Shown here one piece after another: positions 1 through 8,743 of a DNA stretch of 64,000 bases. The stretch lies in NCBI RefSeq assembly GCF_034479555.1, contig NZ_CP140151.1, positions 2,666,001 to 2,730,000 of the forward strand, given 5' to 3'. Every line of letters begins with the position of its first letter. The first letter of the stretch is position 1. This DNA comes from Chromohalobacter canadensis (GTDB lineage: Bacteria > Pseudomonadota > Gammaproteobacteria > Pseudomonadales > Halomonadaceae). Both the position numbers and the translations under genes were made by a program. The notes beneath the pieces are model-generated. The model searched no databases. It was not told the origin of the DNA and worked only from the letters and a program-made list of their open reading frames with translations.

Positions 1-861
1 CACGCGGGAAACAGTCTCGCTCTGGTTCGATGCCTGGGAGGCACGGGGTCTCGAAGGGCTCAGTGACAAGCCTCGTGCCGGACGACCTGCCATCTACAGT
101 GACTCGGAGCGGGAACGGTTACGTGCGCTTGCGGAAGAGCAGCCTCATCAGTTGAAAGTGGTCCAGGCACGGCTACAACAGGAAACCGGGAAACGCTCCA
201 GTACCATGACGATCAAGCGAGCATTAAAAAAAACTGGGGTATAGCTTCAAGCGGGCTCGGCGATCCCTGAAATACCGGCGAGACGAAACGGACTTCCGTA
301 ATACCCAGGGCCTGCTGACCGAGCTTCAGCGTTGGGAAGATCGGGGCGAGGCTGAACTGTACTACTTCGATGAGTCTGGTTTTTCCCAGTCATCCGCCTT
401 GCCTTACGCCTGGAGTCCAGTCGGTCATCCTCGGCAGATGCCAGCCTACTCACGCAGTCAGCGTCTGAATGTGCTGGGCTTTCTAAGTCGCCAGGGCCAG
501 CTGGTTTACAACTCGACGACTGACACGGTCACCACGGGGGTCGTTATCGAGGCTTTCGAGCGCTTTGTCGCACAAAAGTCGCCGGATGCCTTTGCCATCG
601 TGGTGGTGGACAATGCCAGCGTTCATCGCTCGGCGCATTTTCAGCGCAAGCGGCTGGATTGGCTGAACCAGCGGGTGCATGTCGTCTATCTCTCGACATA
701 TTCGCCAGAACTAAACCTGATCGAGATCCTCTGGCGCAAGGTCAAGTATGAGTGGCTGCCGTTGACGGCTTACGACAGCTTTTCGTCCTTGAGAGACCAG
801 GTCCATAAGGTGCTGTCAGGCTACGGCAGCGAATACCGGATTACTTTTGTTTAGATACTTA
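1..861 (+). mobile_element. IS630-family insertion sequence, right part (left end outside window)
   Basis: The transposase reading frames start before base 1 and end at 854. The right boundary is not proven. It should lie close to the stop codon, because the downstream dioxygenase frame already reads like native protein (HGVP just before its first GTG). IS630 elements insert at TA, and the TA at 860-861 is a plausible junction. The left inverted repeat is outside the window, so the terminal repeats cannot be paired. Confidence 0.7.
2..854 (+). CDS. IS630-family transposase, 5'-partial, frameshifted at an A8 run
   Basis: This DDE transposase would act as the cut-and-paste enzyme of the element. 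The first frame (from base 2) encodes a helix-turn-helix region with LWFDAWEARG and GLSDKPRAGRP, and stops at 242-244. The second frame (234-854) continues the protein (GYSFKRARRSLK) and carries the catalytic acids in YYFDESGF, VVVDNASVH and LNLIEILW. The frames join at eight consecutive A residues (226-233), where seven would keep one open frame. This could be functional slippage, as known for some IS630 elements, or an inactivating or sequencing indel. Family assignment is firm; activity is uncertain. Confidence 0.8.
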
Positions 862-877
862 CATCATACTTCACGGA

Positions 878-1573
878 GTGCCCACTGATCCTGAGCGTAT
901 CCTCCAAGTGGGTAGTCACTATGGTTATGTCAAAGAGACAAACTTTGGCCGTTACTTCGAAGTTTATTCGCGCCCGGATGGTAATGATCTAGCCTATCGA
1001 AGCGTCGCGCTCGGTCCGCATACTGATAACCCTTACCGTAATCCGGTGCCAGGTATTCAATTGCTGCATTGCCTGGTCAACGAGACTAGCGGGGGGCTAT
1101 CAACACTCGTCGACAGTTTGAAGGTCCTGGATAAGCTGCGTCACGAAACGCCCGAGGGCTACGAGCTACTTAAGAATACGTCGGTTCGTTTTCGGTTCGT
1201 CGATGCTGGAACCGAGCTTGTTACCCATCGCACCATGATTCAGACGGATGACGACGGGCATCCTACTGGGGTTCATTACAGCCCGCGGCTGGATGCACTG
1301 CCACTATTATCCGATTCCGAGACGCGTTTGTTTCATCGAGCGCGTCAGCGGTTGGGCGAATTGTTTTCAGACCCGACCTATGAGGTACGGTTTACGTTGG
1401 ACGCTGGCGAGCTAATGTTATTTGACAATAGCCGCGTCCTACATGGGCGCACAAGTTACGACTCTAATGAAGGGCGTCGTCATCTTCAGGGCTGCTATCT
1501 TGATGTCGATGGTCCTAGAGAGCGTTTTGCAAGCCTGGTGAGAAATCGTGAATATAATGAGGAGGCAGCCTGA
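878..1573 (+). pseudogene. tmpA: TmpA-like Fe(II)/2-oxoglutarate dioxygenase, 5' end removed by IS630
   Basis: This is the C-terminal ~230 residues of a gamma-butyrobetaine-hydroxylase-type (TauD/BBOX fold) dioxygenase; full-length family members are about 370-390 residues. The iron facial triad is visible: HTD at about residues 48-50 (GPHTDNPYRNPVPG) and the distal His in SRVLHGRTSYD, followed by the 2-oxoglutarate-binding Arg region EGRRHLQGCYLD. The GTG at 878 is only the first start codon in the remnant. The frame is open upstream into the IS and reads LHGVP, which is native-like. The N-terminal domain is missing, so the product is probably inactive. The stop directly abuts the TmpB-like start. 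In the known TmpA/TmpB pair, TmpA hydroxylates 2-(trimethylammonio)ethylphosphonate. Carnitine-pathway BBOX is the alternative, but the HD-oxygenase partner favours TmpA. Confidence 0.7.
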
Positions 1574-2161
1574 ATGGAGCGAGTAGAATTCCGCCAAATG
1601 AAGGATGGTACTCGGGAAGAGTATTTGTTTCTCGATCGACTAGAAGAAGAGTTCAATCAAGGATTAGTCGATCGGTTGCTGAGAGCGCTACGTAATTTAG
1701 AAAACAGCCTGAGTGGTTACCAAGTGAGTCGTTTGGAGCATTCGCTACAGTCTGCCGCGCGTGCCGAAGCTGATGGTGCTGATGAAGATATGATCGTTGG
1801 TGCATTATTGCATGATCTTGGTGATGAACTTGCGCCTTACAACCATTCGCAGCTAGCTGCAACGATTATTCGGCCTTATGTGCGTGGTGAGGTCACTTGG
1901 ATCATCCATCACCACGGTTTGTTTCAAAAGTACTACTATGCGCACTATTTTGGTGAGAATCCCAATGAGCGGGATCGTTACCTGAATCATCCCTGGTACC
2001 AGAGTTGTGTCGATTTCTGTGAGCGCTATGATCAAGCTTCTTTTGATCCAAGTTACCCGACACCATCGCTTGAACATTTTGAGCCGATACTGCGGCGTGT
2101 TTTTTCGCGTACCCCTTTCGACTCTAAGGTGATTGGCGAAGAGCATCCCCTGGAGCTTTAA
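1574..2161 (+). CDS. tmpB: TmpB-like HD-domain mixed-valent diiron oxygenase (phosphonate C-P cleavage)
   Basis: A 195-residue HD-domain protein. Candidate metal ligands are H56 (LEHSLQSA), H80-D81 (ALLHDLGD), H91, the HHH cluster at 112-114 and D153 (ERYDQASFD). Spacing H56 to H80/D81 is 24, as in PhnZ (H34, H58/D59). PhnZ and TmpB are HD oxygenases that oxidatively cleave the C-P bond of alpha-hydroxylated phosphonates; TmpB yields glycine betaine and phosphate. The start is immediately after the stop of the TmpA-like gene (TGA then ATG) with GGAGG just upstream, so the two were co-translated. No membrane segment or signal peptide is seen, so it is cytoplasmic. Codon use is more AT-rich than the genes after 5 kb. 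Substrate is inferred from the partner gene and the downstream betaine-type transporter. Confidence 0.72.
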   Translation: MERVEFRQMKDGTREEYLFLDRLEEEFNQGLVDRLLRALRNLENSLSGYQVSRLEHSLQSAARAEADGADEDMIVGALLHDLGDELAPYNHSQLAATIIRPYVRGEVTWIIHHHGLFQKYYYAHYFGENPNERDRYLNHPWYQSCVDFCERYDQASFDPSYPTPSLEHFEPILRRVFSRTPFDSKVIGEEHPLEL

Positions 2162-2315
2162 AAAGAAAATAATGATATGTGCTTACTCTCAAGCAGAGGG
2201 TTGCACATTGGAGAGCGCTCGTTGTACTAACGGGCGCTAAAATGGGAAGCGCCGGCCCAACGCTCGGCTCAAGAGGAATAAAATTATCGCTGTTTCAAAA
2301 CCTCCCCACTCATCT

Positions 2316-3965
2316 GTGCCCCAAGATGATAATCCTCATGCTGTTATGACCACAGACTATATGGTGACAGAGCTCGCACAAGATGGGCTCTTTCAAGGTA
2401 TGCATAAGGGCATGACACTGAGTTCCGGATTATTGATACTGCTGTTTGTAATTTTTACTGGCTTTGGGTCTGATTCTGCTAGTGTTGTGTTCGGTGCGGC
2501 GCGTGCGTGGATAGAAAGCACCTTTAGCGGTTATTACTTGACAACCGTTATGGGATTACTGGTTATCTGCGTTTTTATCGTGTTCAGCCGCTACGGAAAT
2601 GTTCGCCTTGGCACTGATGATAGCAGACCCGAATTCGGTAGATTTTCTTGGTTTTCAATGCTTTTTTCGGCTGGCATTGGGATTGGGATTCTGTTCTTTG
2701 GTGTCGCCGAACCAATGTTTTACCTCGACAATTCAAGTGCTTTCGGCTACCCCAATAATCCGCACGCCGACTTGGCTGGGGCGACTGCTATTGGTCATGA
2801 GAGGGCCATTGACGCCTTGCGTGTTACGGTCTTCCACTGGGGCCTCCATGGCTGGGCGATCTACGTTATCGTTGGCATGTCGTTGGCGTATTTCGCCTAT
2901 CGCAAGGGCTTGCCGCTAGCATTGCGTTCTGCGTTGTATCCATTTATCGGGGATCGTATTTTCGGACCACTCGGTCACTTGTTCGATATATTTGGTGTGC
3001 TTGGCTGTGTATTTGGTGTGGCGACCTCTCTTGGGCTTGGCGTTAGTCAGATGGGAGTAGGGATTGAAAGGCTTTTTGGTATCAATGACGGGCTCACGAC
3101 CCAGTTGATATTAATCGCTGCTATCTCTACGTTATCAATAATATCTGCTGTCACCGGTGTTAAGAAAGGCATCAGGATCATCTCGATGCTAAATATATGG
3201 GTCTCGGTAGTGGTCGTTGGTATTTTTCTATTTGGCGGGCCTACTTTATGGCTTGTGAAGACTTTTGGTGAGACGCTCTACGACTACACGGTTAATGTTA
3301 TACCTATGGGGTTATGGTATGCGGAAGAGCCAGGAGCATCGGCCTGGCAACAAGCCTGGACGATCTTCTATTGGGGTTGGTGGCTTGCTTGGGCACCTTT
3401 CGTTGGTTTGTTCATCGCCCGCATTTCCAAGGGTCGTACGTTACGTGAGTTCGTTTTAGGCGTGCTGCTGGTGCCAACGTTAATTGCCTTTATATGGCTA
3501 GTCATTTTTGGTGGCAATGCTATACATCAAGAGATTAATGCGGCTGGTGGGCCGGGTAGTGGAAATATTATGGAGTTAGTTCGTAACTGGAACTTGCCAG
3601 CTGCACTTTTTGCCACTTCCGATGGTATAGTGGGTACAGGTGTCTTCGGCTGGATGCTATCGGCGATGATGGTCTTCTTACTGATGAGTTGGTTCGTGAC
3701 ATCTTCGGATTCTGGTACCTTGGTGTTGACTACCATTTTGTCGCTTGGTGACGATGAGCCACCAAAGATTTTTCGTGTTTTCTGGGGAGTAGTGATTGGC
3801 TTGGTAGCTGCCGTACTACTAGTAGTAGGAGGGCTTAAGGCACTTCAAACTGCGCTAATCGCTGCAGCATTACCGGTTAGCGTCGTTATCCTAGTTATGA
3901 CAGCCGGTATTCTTCTCTCACTTTTTCGCGAACCTGGTGATCCTTATCGTCCACGTCGCCGGTAA
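2316..3965 (+). CDS. BCCT-family quaternary-ammonium transporter
   Basis: A 549-residue integral membrane protein of the betaine/choline/carnitine transporter family with about 12 membrane helices. The family signature is present at about residues 350-372 (FYWGWWLAWAPFVGLFIARI, then SKGRT), as is the helix region GIGILFFGVAEP. It follows tmpB by 154 bases and precedes a terminator, so I infer it imports the trimethylammonium phosphonate or its betaine product. The start is uncertain. The GTG at 2316 and the ATG at 2346 have no clear ribosome site, whereas AGAGGA at 2272-2277 would serve an in-frame ATT at 2283. Osmoprotectant uptake is an alternative role. Confidence 0.85.
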   Translation: MPQDDNPHAVMTTDYMVTELAQDGLFQGMHKGMTLSSGLLILLFVIFTGFGSDSASVVFGAARAWIESTFSGYYLTTVMGLLVICVFIVFSRYGNVRLGTDDSRPEFGRFSWFSMLFSAGIGIGILFFGVAEPMFYLDNSSAFGYPNNPHADLAGATAIGHERAIDALRVTVFHWGLHGWAIYVIVGMSLAYFAYRKGLPLALRSALYPFIGDRIFGPLGHLFDIFGVLGCVFGVATSLGLGVSQMGVGIERLFGINDGLTTQLILIAAISTLSIISAVTGVKKGIRIISMLNIWVSVVVVGIFLFGGPTLWLVKTFGETLYDYTVNVIPMGLWYAEEPGASAWQQAWTIFYWGWWLAWAPFVGLFIARISKGRTLREFVLGVLLVPTLIAFIWLVIFGGNAIHQEINAAGGPGSGNIMELVRNWNLPAALFATSDGIVGTGVFGWMLSAMMVFLLMSWFVTSSDSGTLVLTTILSLGDDEPPKIFRVFWGVVIGLVAAVLLVVGGLKALQTALIAAALPVSVVILVMTAGILLSLFREPGDPYRPRRR

Positions 3966-3992
3966 GGATAGATTTCGGTGTTAATTGCCTCT

Positions 3993-4022
3993 GGTGCGGG
4001 GAACTGCCTCCGCACCTTTTTT
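3993..4022 (+). terminator. Rho-independent terminator after the BCCT gene
   Basis: Stem GGTGCGG (3993-3999) pairs with CCGCACC (4010-4016) around a 10-base loop and is followed by six T. It lies 27 bases after the BCCT stop and before the convergent LysR gene. Confidence 0.85.
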
Positions 4023-4044
4023 CTGATTATTTAGTGTGCCAGTT

Positions 4045-5001
4045 TTATTGGTGTACTGCACCGATTAACCAGTCACTGACGGGCTTTATGAGCGCGCTTC
4101 TATGGTGCTTGACACTCAGCCAATAACCATAATTTTCGCGTTTTACTCTTGGTTCTAGAGAAATTAGTTGTCCAGTAGTTAGGTAATCCTCGACAAGAAT
4201 TGACCAGCCAAGTGCGATGCCTTGTCCAGCCAAGGTGGCGTTCAGCAAAAGTGCATAGTTGTGATAAAGAAAAACATCATCCTGCGTCGTTAATGACAAG
4301 CCCGCACATTGTAACCATTGTGTCCAATCAAGCCAGCGTGGATCCTTGATATCTTGATGTAACAGTAAAGTATCAGAGAGACTTGCTTCCGTGAACGTTT
4401 CCGATAAATTATGCTCATGGGCGTAGCTTGGGCTGCATACCGGAAAGACAGCTTCGCTTGCCAGCAGGCGTCCTTCGTCCTGCGGAACATGAGGACCAAA
4501 GCGGATAGCTATATCTGCGGCTTGCAGCTCTGGGTCGTCGGCACGATCAATTGGCATTAGCTTGAAAGACAAGTCAGGAAAGGCTTGTTTTAGCGCCGGT
4601 AAACGTGGCAATAGCCATAGATGTGTAAATCCAGACCCGGCAGCGATCACGATAGATGGAGATGGTCGCTTGCCATCATGCACTATTTGTTCGAAGGCTT
4701 TGCGGATCTCCTTGAGATGGGGCGCTACCTCACGATAAAAGCGGTCACCTTGGAAGGTTAGAGTTAGGCGGCTTCCCTGCCGGTCGAATAGCGGTAAACC
4801 AATATTTTCTTCTAACGTTCGAATCCGCTGTGAGATGGTTGGCTGTGTCGTGCGCTCCTCCTCGGCGGCAGCTGTCATCGAACCCAGTCGTGCCGTCGCG
4901 TCGAAGGCTATAAGTGATTTCATGGATGGAATGTGATGGCTCAATGGAGACCCTTGCGTCACGGTAGTTTGGTCAGGTGTGATGTGCTTATATTTTCTCA
5001 T
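4045..5001 (-). CDS. LysR-family transcriptional regulator (GcvA-like), likely regulator of the tmp block
   Basis: A 318-residue LysR protein with an N-terminal winged helix-turn-helix at about residues 28-86 (LGSMTAAAEE, TTQPTISQRI, GLPLFDRQGSRLTLT) and a C-terminal ligand-binding domain with LLPRLPALKQAFPDL and ADIAIRFG. The ATG at 5001 has GAGGA directly abutting it, which is too close, and an ATG 26 codons downstream (MKSLIAFDATARLG) is an alternative. It is convergent to the BCCT gene and divergent from the glutathione transferase. Its AT-richer base use matches the tmp block, so I infer it belongs to that block. Control of the transferase is also possible. Confidence 0.82.
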   Translation of the reverse strand: MRKYKHITPDQTTVTQGSPLSHHIPSMKSLIAFDATARLGSMTAAAEEERTTQPTISQRIRTLEENIGLPLFDRQGSRLTLTFQGDRFYREVAPHLKEIRKAFEQIVHDGKRPSPSIVIAAGSGFTHLWLLPRLPALKQAFPDLSFKLMPIDRADDPELQAADIAIRFGPHVPQDEGRLLASEAVFPVCSPSYAHEHNLSETFTEASLSDTLLLHQDIKDPRWLDWTQWLQCAGLSLTTQDDVFLYHNYALLLNATLAGQGIALGWSILVEDYLTTGQLISLEPRVKRENYGYWLSVKHHRSALIKPVSDWLIGAVHQ

Positions 5002-5096
5002 TCCTCAGCGCTTGTATACCTCCAAAGTAGGATAGCCTGCGGAGCGAGCACGTACCAAGAGATCGACGATGCACACCCATGAATGGAGACAACGAC

Positions 5097-5702
5097 ATGA
5101 AGCTGTATCTCAAGCCGGGTAGCTGCGCGATGGCCGTGCACATCGCGCTGGAAGAGGCTGAGCTGACCTACGAGATCGAGAAAGTGGATCTGGCGGCCAA
5201 GAAAACGGAGCGCGGTGAAGATTATCTGGCGATCAGTCCCAATGGGTACGTGCCCGCCTTGGTACTGGACGACGGCGAGGTGATGACCGAGGCGGCGGCG
5301 ATTCTGCTGTATATCGCCAACCTCGCCCCGGAGGCGGAGCTGGCACCGGCGCCGGGCAGCAAGGCGTATTTCGAACTATTGAGCCAACTGGTATTCATCT
5401 CCACCGAGCTACACAAGAACTTCAGCCCGTTCTTCAAGCCCAATAGCGGCGACACCTGGCGTGGCATCGCGCAGAAAAATCTCGAGACGCGGCTATCGCT
5501 GATGAACGAGCGCCTGACGTCGAATGACTACGTGATGGGTGAGCGCTTCAGCGTGGCGGATGCCTACCTGTTCACGGTGCTCAGTTGGGCGCAGGTGGTG
5601 GATATCTCGCTGGACGCGTGGCCTCATTTGCAGCGTTTCGTGGCACGCATCGCCGAGCGCGACTCGGTTCAGCGCGCCATGCAGGCCGAAGGCTTGAAGT
5701 GA
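5097..5702 (+). CDS. gstA: Glutathione S-transferase (GstA-like, beta class)
   Basis: A 201-residue cytosolic transferase. The N-terminal thioredoxin fold begins MKLYLKPGSCAMAVHIALEEA with the beta-class Cys at residue 10, and the glutathione-binding motif is NGYVPALVLDDG followed by TEAAAI. The C-terminal helical domain contains GERFSVADAYLFTVLSWA. Length and sequence closely follow E. coli GstA from memory. I chose the ATG at 5097 rather than 5079 because GGAGA lies about eight bases upstream and family members begin MKL. It is convergent with emrA, with 28 bases between stops. Confidence 0.92.
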   Translation: MKLYLKPGSCAMAVHIALEEAELTYEIEKVDLAAKKTERGEDYLAISPNGYVPALVLDDGEVMTEAAAILLYIANLAPEAELAPAPGSKAYFELLSQLVFISTELHKNFSPFFKPNSGDTWRGIAQKNLETRLSLMNERLTSNDYVMGERFSVADAYLFTVLSWAQVVDISLDAWPHLQRFVARIAERDSVQRAMQAEGLK

Positions 5703-5730
5703 GTGATCGCTTGCGCTCGGCCCGTTGCGA

Positions 5731-6915
5731 TCAGCCATGATCGCGCGGTTCGGCGTCGCTGACGTCGATGTCCACCTCGACCATCATGCCCGGGCCGATC
5801 AACTCGGTCGGTCCGTCGTCGAATTGGATGCGTACCGGCAGGCGCTGGGTGATCTTGGTGAAGTTGCCGGAGGGGTTGGGATCCGGCAGCAGCGCGAACT
5901 GGCTGGTCGCGGCGCGCCCAATGACGCTGACGTGGCCCTTGAAGGTGGCGTCGGGGAAGGCATCGACGGTGATCGCCACCGGCTGGCCTTCGCGTAGCTC
6001 GCCGATGTCGGTCTCCTTGACGTTGGCCTCGACCCACAGCTTGTCGGGGTCGTGCATCATCAGGATCGGTTGCCCGGCACTGATGTACTCGCCCTGATCG
6101 GCCAATGTCTTGTTGATTACGCCGTCGCTGGGGCTGGTGATATGCAGGTCGTCGAGGCGTAGACGTTCCTCGTCACGCTTGGACCGGGCGGCGGCGAGAT
6201 TTTGTTCGGCGATTCCCACCTGTTTTTTCAACACGTCGGGGTTGGGCAGTGGCATCTGAGAGCCGTTTATGAAGCCCACCTGGGCGTTGTCGGCCAGCGC
6301 CTGGCTGACTTCCACTTCTTGTTGCGCCTGGGCGTGCTCGGCCTTGGCGGCCTGATAGGCGTAATAATCCTGATCGCGGCGCTGTTCGGAGACCGACTTC
6401 TTCTTGTACAACGTGTCGGCGCGCTTGAACTCGCGTTCGGCCTCGGTGAGTCGTGCCTGCGCCGCCTCCTCGGCGGCTTGGCTAGCCTCGAGGTCTTGAT
6501 GGGTCAGGTTCATGCCGCCCTCGAGTTGCTTTTGGGCCATCGCCAAACGTGCCTTCTCGTAGTCGAGTTGGGCCTGCTGCGCGGCGACGTTGGCCTCGAG
6601 CGATGCCATCTTGCGCTCATCGGGCTTGCTATAGAGTGCGGCCACGGCGTCGCCTTTTTTCAGCGTATCACCCTCGGTGAGCGTGAAGTCGGTGATACGA
6701 CCGTCCAGACGGCTACTGACCGTGATTTGGTCGGCCATCACGCGGGCATCCTGGGCACTGACGTGGGTCATGCGGTGAGCGATCGCAAAGCCGATCCAGA
6801 TCAGGCAGAGCACGACGATGATCGCGAGAAGCAGCCATTTGGCACCGCGTGGCAAACGTCGGCGGGATGTCGGAGGTGTTGTCGTGTCGTCGGTCATGGT
6901 GGTGTCGTTGGTCAT
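5731..6915 (-). CDS. emrA: HlyD-family periplasmic adaptor (EmrA-like)
   Basis: A 394-residue membrane fusion protein linking an inner-membrane pump to an outer-membrane channel. It has a short cytoplasmic Thr/Asp-rich tail, one membrane helix at about 28-48 (LLLAIIVVLCLIWIGFA), a lipoyl-like half (VSSRLDGRITDFTLTEGDTLKKGD), a long Ala/Gln/Glu-rich coiled-coil hairpin at about 80-210, then the second lipoyl half and beta-barrel (SPSDGVINKTLADQGEYI, LWVEANVKETDI). The start is the ATG at 6915 because AAGGA sits seven bases upstream; a GTG at 6945 has no such site. It lies 43 bases behind the emrB-like gene, so the two form an EmrAB drug-export operon. Confidence 0.9.
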   Translation of the reverse strand: MTNDTTMTDDTTTPPTSRRRLPRGAKWLLLAIIVVLCLIWIGFAIAHRMTHVSAQDARVMADQITVSSRLDGRITDFTLTEGDTLKKGDAVAALYSKPDERKMASLEANVAAQQAQLDYEKARLAMAQKQLEGGMNLTHQDLEASQAAEEAAQARLTEAEREFKRADTLYKKKSVSEQRRDQDYYAYQAAKAEHAQAQQEVEVSQALADNAQVGFINGSQMPLPNPDVLKKQVGIAEQNLAAARSKRDEERLRLDDLHITSPSDGVINKTLADQGEYISAGQPILMMHDPDKLWVEANVKETDIGELREGQPVAITVDAFPDATFKGHVSVIGRAATSQFALLPDPNPSGNFTKITQRLPVRIQFDDGPTELIGPGMMVEVDIDVSDAEPRDHG

Positions 6916-6958
6916 GACAGTGTCCTTGGTCGAAACGTGCGTCACGTAGACGTCGTGG

Positions 6959-8512
6959 TCACTTGGGCGTCGTGGCGCGCCAGCGGCTGAGCAGCAGTGA
7001 GGGAATCGCGACGATGAACAGACTTCCCGTCAGTACCCAGAAGCCATCCTGATAGGCGAGAATCGAGGCCCAGATCGTCTCGGTGCGCTCCATCAGATAC
7101 CCAGCCATGGCGCCTTGCTGAGTGGCCGAGGTGCCGAGATGGCCAGTCAGCTCGGCAAGCTGGTGGAGTTGCTGCTGGGCGAGGGTGTTATCGGCGTTGA
7201 CGCCCGCGTTGAGTGCTTGGCCATGCTGTGCCGTTTGCCGGTCGAGCAGGATGACCAACGCCGCCGTGCCCAGCGCGCCGCCGAGTTGCAAGGCGAAGTT
7301 GATGGCGCCTGAGCCGTGGCCGGTCAGGTGTCGGGGCAGACCGGCGATGGCGTTTGAGAGCGTCGGTGGAGGAAAAGACGCCATGCCGATGGACAGAATG
7401 CCCATTGCTGTCGCCAGGTACGCGAACGAAGTGTTCCAGTCCATCTGTGCCATCAGCCACACCGCATACATCGTGCAAGCCAGTCCCGGTACAGTGAGTC
7501 GATGCGGTGGGTGGCGGTCGCTCAACCAGCCCACCAGCGGCACCAGCACTCCTAGCACGGCAGTGGAGGGCAGAAAGATCTGTCCGGCGGTGATGGGGCT
7601 GTAATGCAGCACCGACTGCACGAATTGCGGTAGCAAATACATGATGCCGTAGAAGGTGCCACCGAAAAGGAACATCGCCAGGGTGCCGACCACGAAGACG
7701 CGATTGCGGAAGATCGCCAGATCCATCAACGGATGCCGAGAGCGATTTTGCCAGACCACGAAAGCGGTGCCGCAAAGTAGGGCGGTGAGAATCAGGCCCG
7801 GCACGCGTGGGTCGTACCAGCCCCAGCGCTGGCCGTTGGAAAGCGCCGCGAGTAGTGAGAACACTGAGACGAATAACAGCACGACGCCGGCCCAGTCGAA
7901 GGGCGGGCGCGCGCCCTTCTGCTCCCGCGAGGGCAGGAAGAAATAGCCCATCACTGCCGCCGCCACGCAGATCGGCAGGGTCACGAAGAAGACGTAGCGC
8001 CAGGTGAAATGTTCGACCAGCCAGCCACCGATTACCGTGGCGAGCGTCAGTGGCAGCCCCAGGCACATGCCGTACATCGCCGTTGCCATGCCGCGTCCTT
8101 CGGGCGGATAGGCCGCGAACAGTGCCTGCATCGCTACCGGACGGATCAGCCCCGTCATTCCGCCCTGAATGACGCGTGCGGCGATGAGCATGCCCATGCC
8201 TTGTCCCAGGCCACCGAGGATTGAGGCGGCGATGAATACGATCAACAAACCGATGAAAGTGGCGCGTTGGCCGACGGCGGAGACCAGCCACGGCGCGACG
8301 AGCAGCGAGACGGTCGTCGAAGCCAAAAAACCGGTGGACAGCCACTGCACCTGGGAGTCGCTCATGCCGAACGCGCCCTTGATGTAGGGCACCGCCACAT
8401 TGACGATGGTGATCGACATGCCAAGTGCCACGAGCCCCAGCATCACGGTCAGGGTGACCCAGAGGCGATAGCGGGGACCATAACGTTCGAAAAGTTGATC
8501 GACCTGCGTCAT
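6959..8512 (-). CDS. emrB: DHA2-family MFS multidrug exporter (EmrB-like)
   Basis: A 517-residue 14-helix major facilitator. Helix 1 carries MSITIVNVAVPYIKGAFG and helix 4 the motif LIAARVIQGGMTGLIRPVA, both typical of DHA2 exporters such as EmrB and FarB. WLSDRHPPHRL in the central loop is the second-half motif A. It should pump hydrophobic compounds by proton antiport, with the adjacent EmrA-like adaptor carrying them to an outer-membrane channel; no TolC homologue is in the window. The start is uncertain: ATG at 8512, or GTG at 8545 eleven codons upstream, neither with a strong ribosome site. Substrate cannot be read from sequence. Confidence 0.9.
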   Translation of the reverse strand: MTQVDQLFERYGPRYRLWVTLTVMLGLVALGMSITIVNVAVPYIKGAFGMSDSQVQWLSTGFLASTTVSLLVAPWLVSAVGQRATFIGLLIVFIAASILGGLGQGMGMLIAARVIQGGMTGLIRPVAMQALFAAYPPEGRGMATAMYGMCLGLPLTLATVIGGWLVEHFTWRYVFFVTLPICVAAAVMGYFFLPSREQKGARPPFDWAGVVLLFVSVFSLLAALSNGQRWGWYDPRVPGLILTALLCGTAFVVWQNRSRHPLMDLAIFRNRVFVVGTLAMFLFGGTFYGIMYLLPQFVQSVLHYSPITAGQIFLPSTAVLGVLVPLVGWLSDRHPPHRLTVPGLACTMYAVWLMAQMDWNTSFAYLATAMGILSIGMASFPPPTLSNAIAGLPRHLTGHGSGAINFALQLGGALGTAALVILLDRQTAQHGQALNAGVNADNTLAQQQLHQLAELTGHLGTSATQQGAMAGYLMERTETIWASILAYQDGFWVLTGSLFIVAIPSLLLSRWRATTPK

Positions 8513-8743
8513 GCATGACCGCCAACGCAGAAGGAGCGATGGCACCGGGAAGCGGGTGCCAGCGAGAGAGAATGCAAAGCCTTATCCTTGTGTGTCGTGA
8601 ACGTTACTCGTGCCAAGCGTGCTGTCATAAATCCGCAAGCAGGCAAATCGATAACGTGACGATATTTTGTTAGCTAAGGGATTATGACGGCTTTGCAGGC
8701 CGCTTTTCAACGGGCCGCGCATCGGAGGCGGCCCGGGGCGTGA

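Noticed and set aside
5704..5733. Inverted repeat TGATCGC / GCGATCA between gstA and emrA as terminator
   Set aside because: Seven-base stem with a 16-base loop and no T run, overlapping the emrA stop codon; too weak to call.
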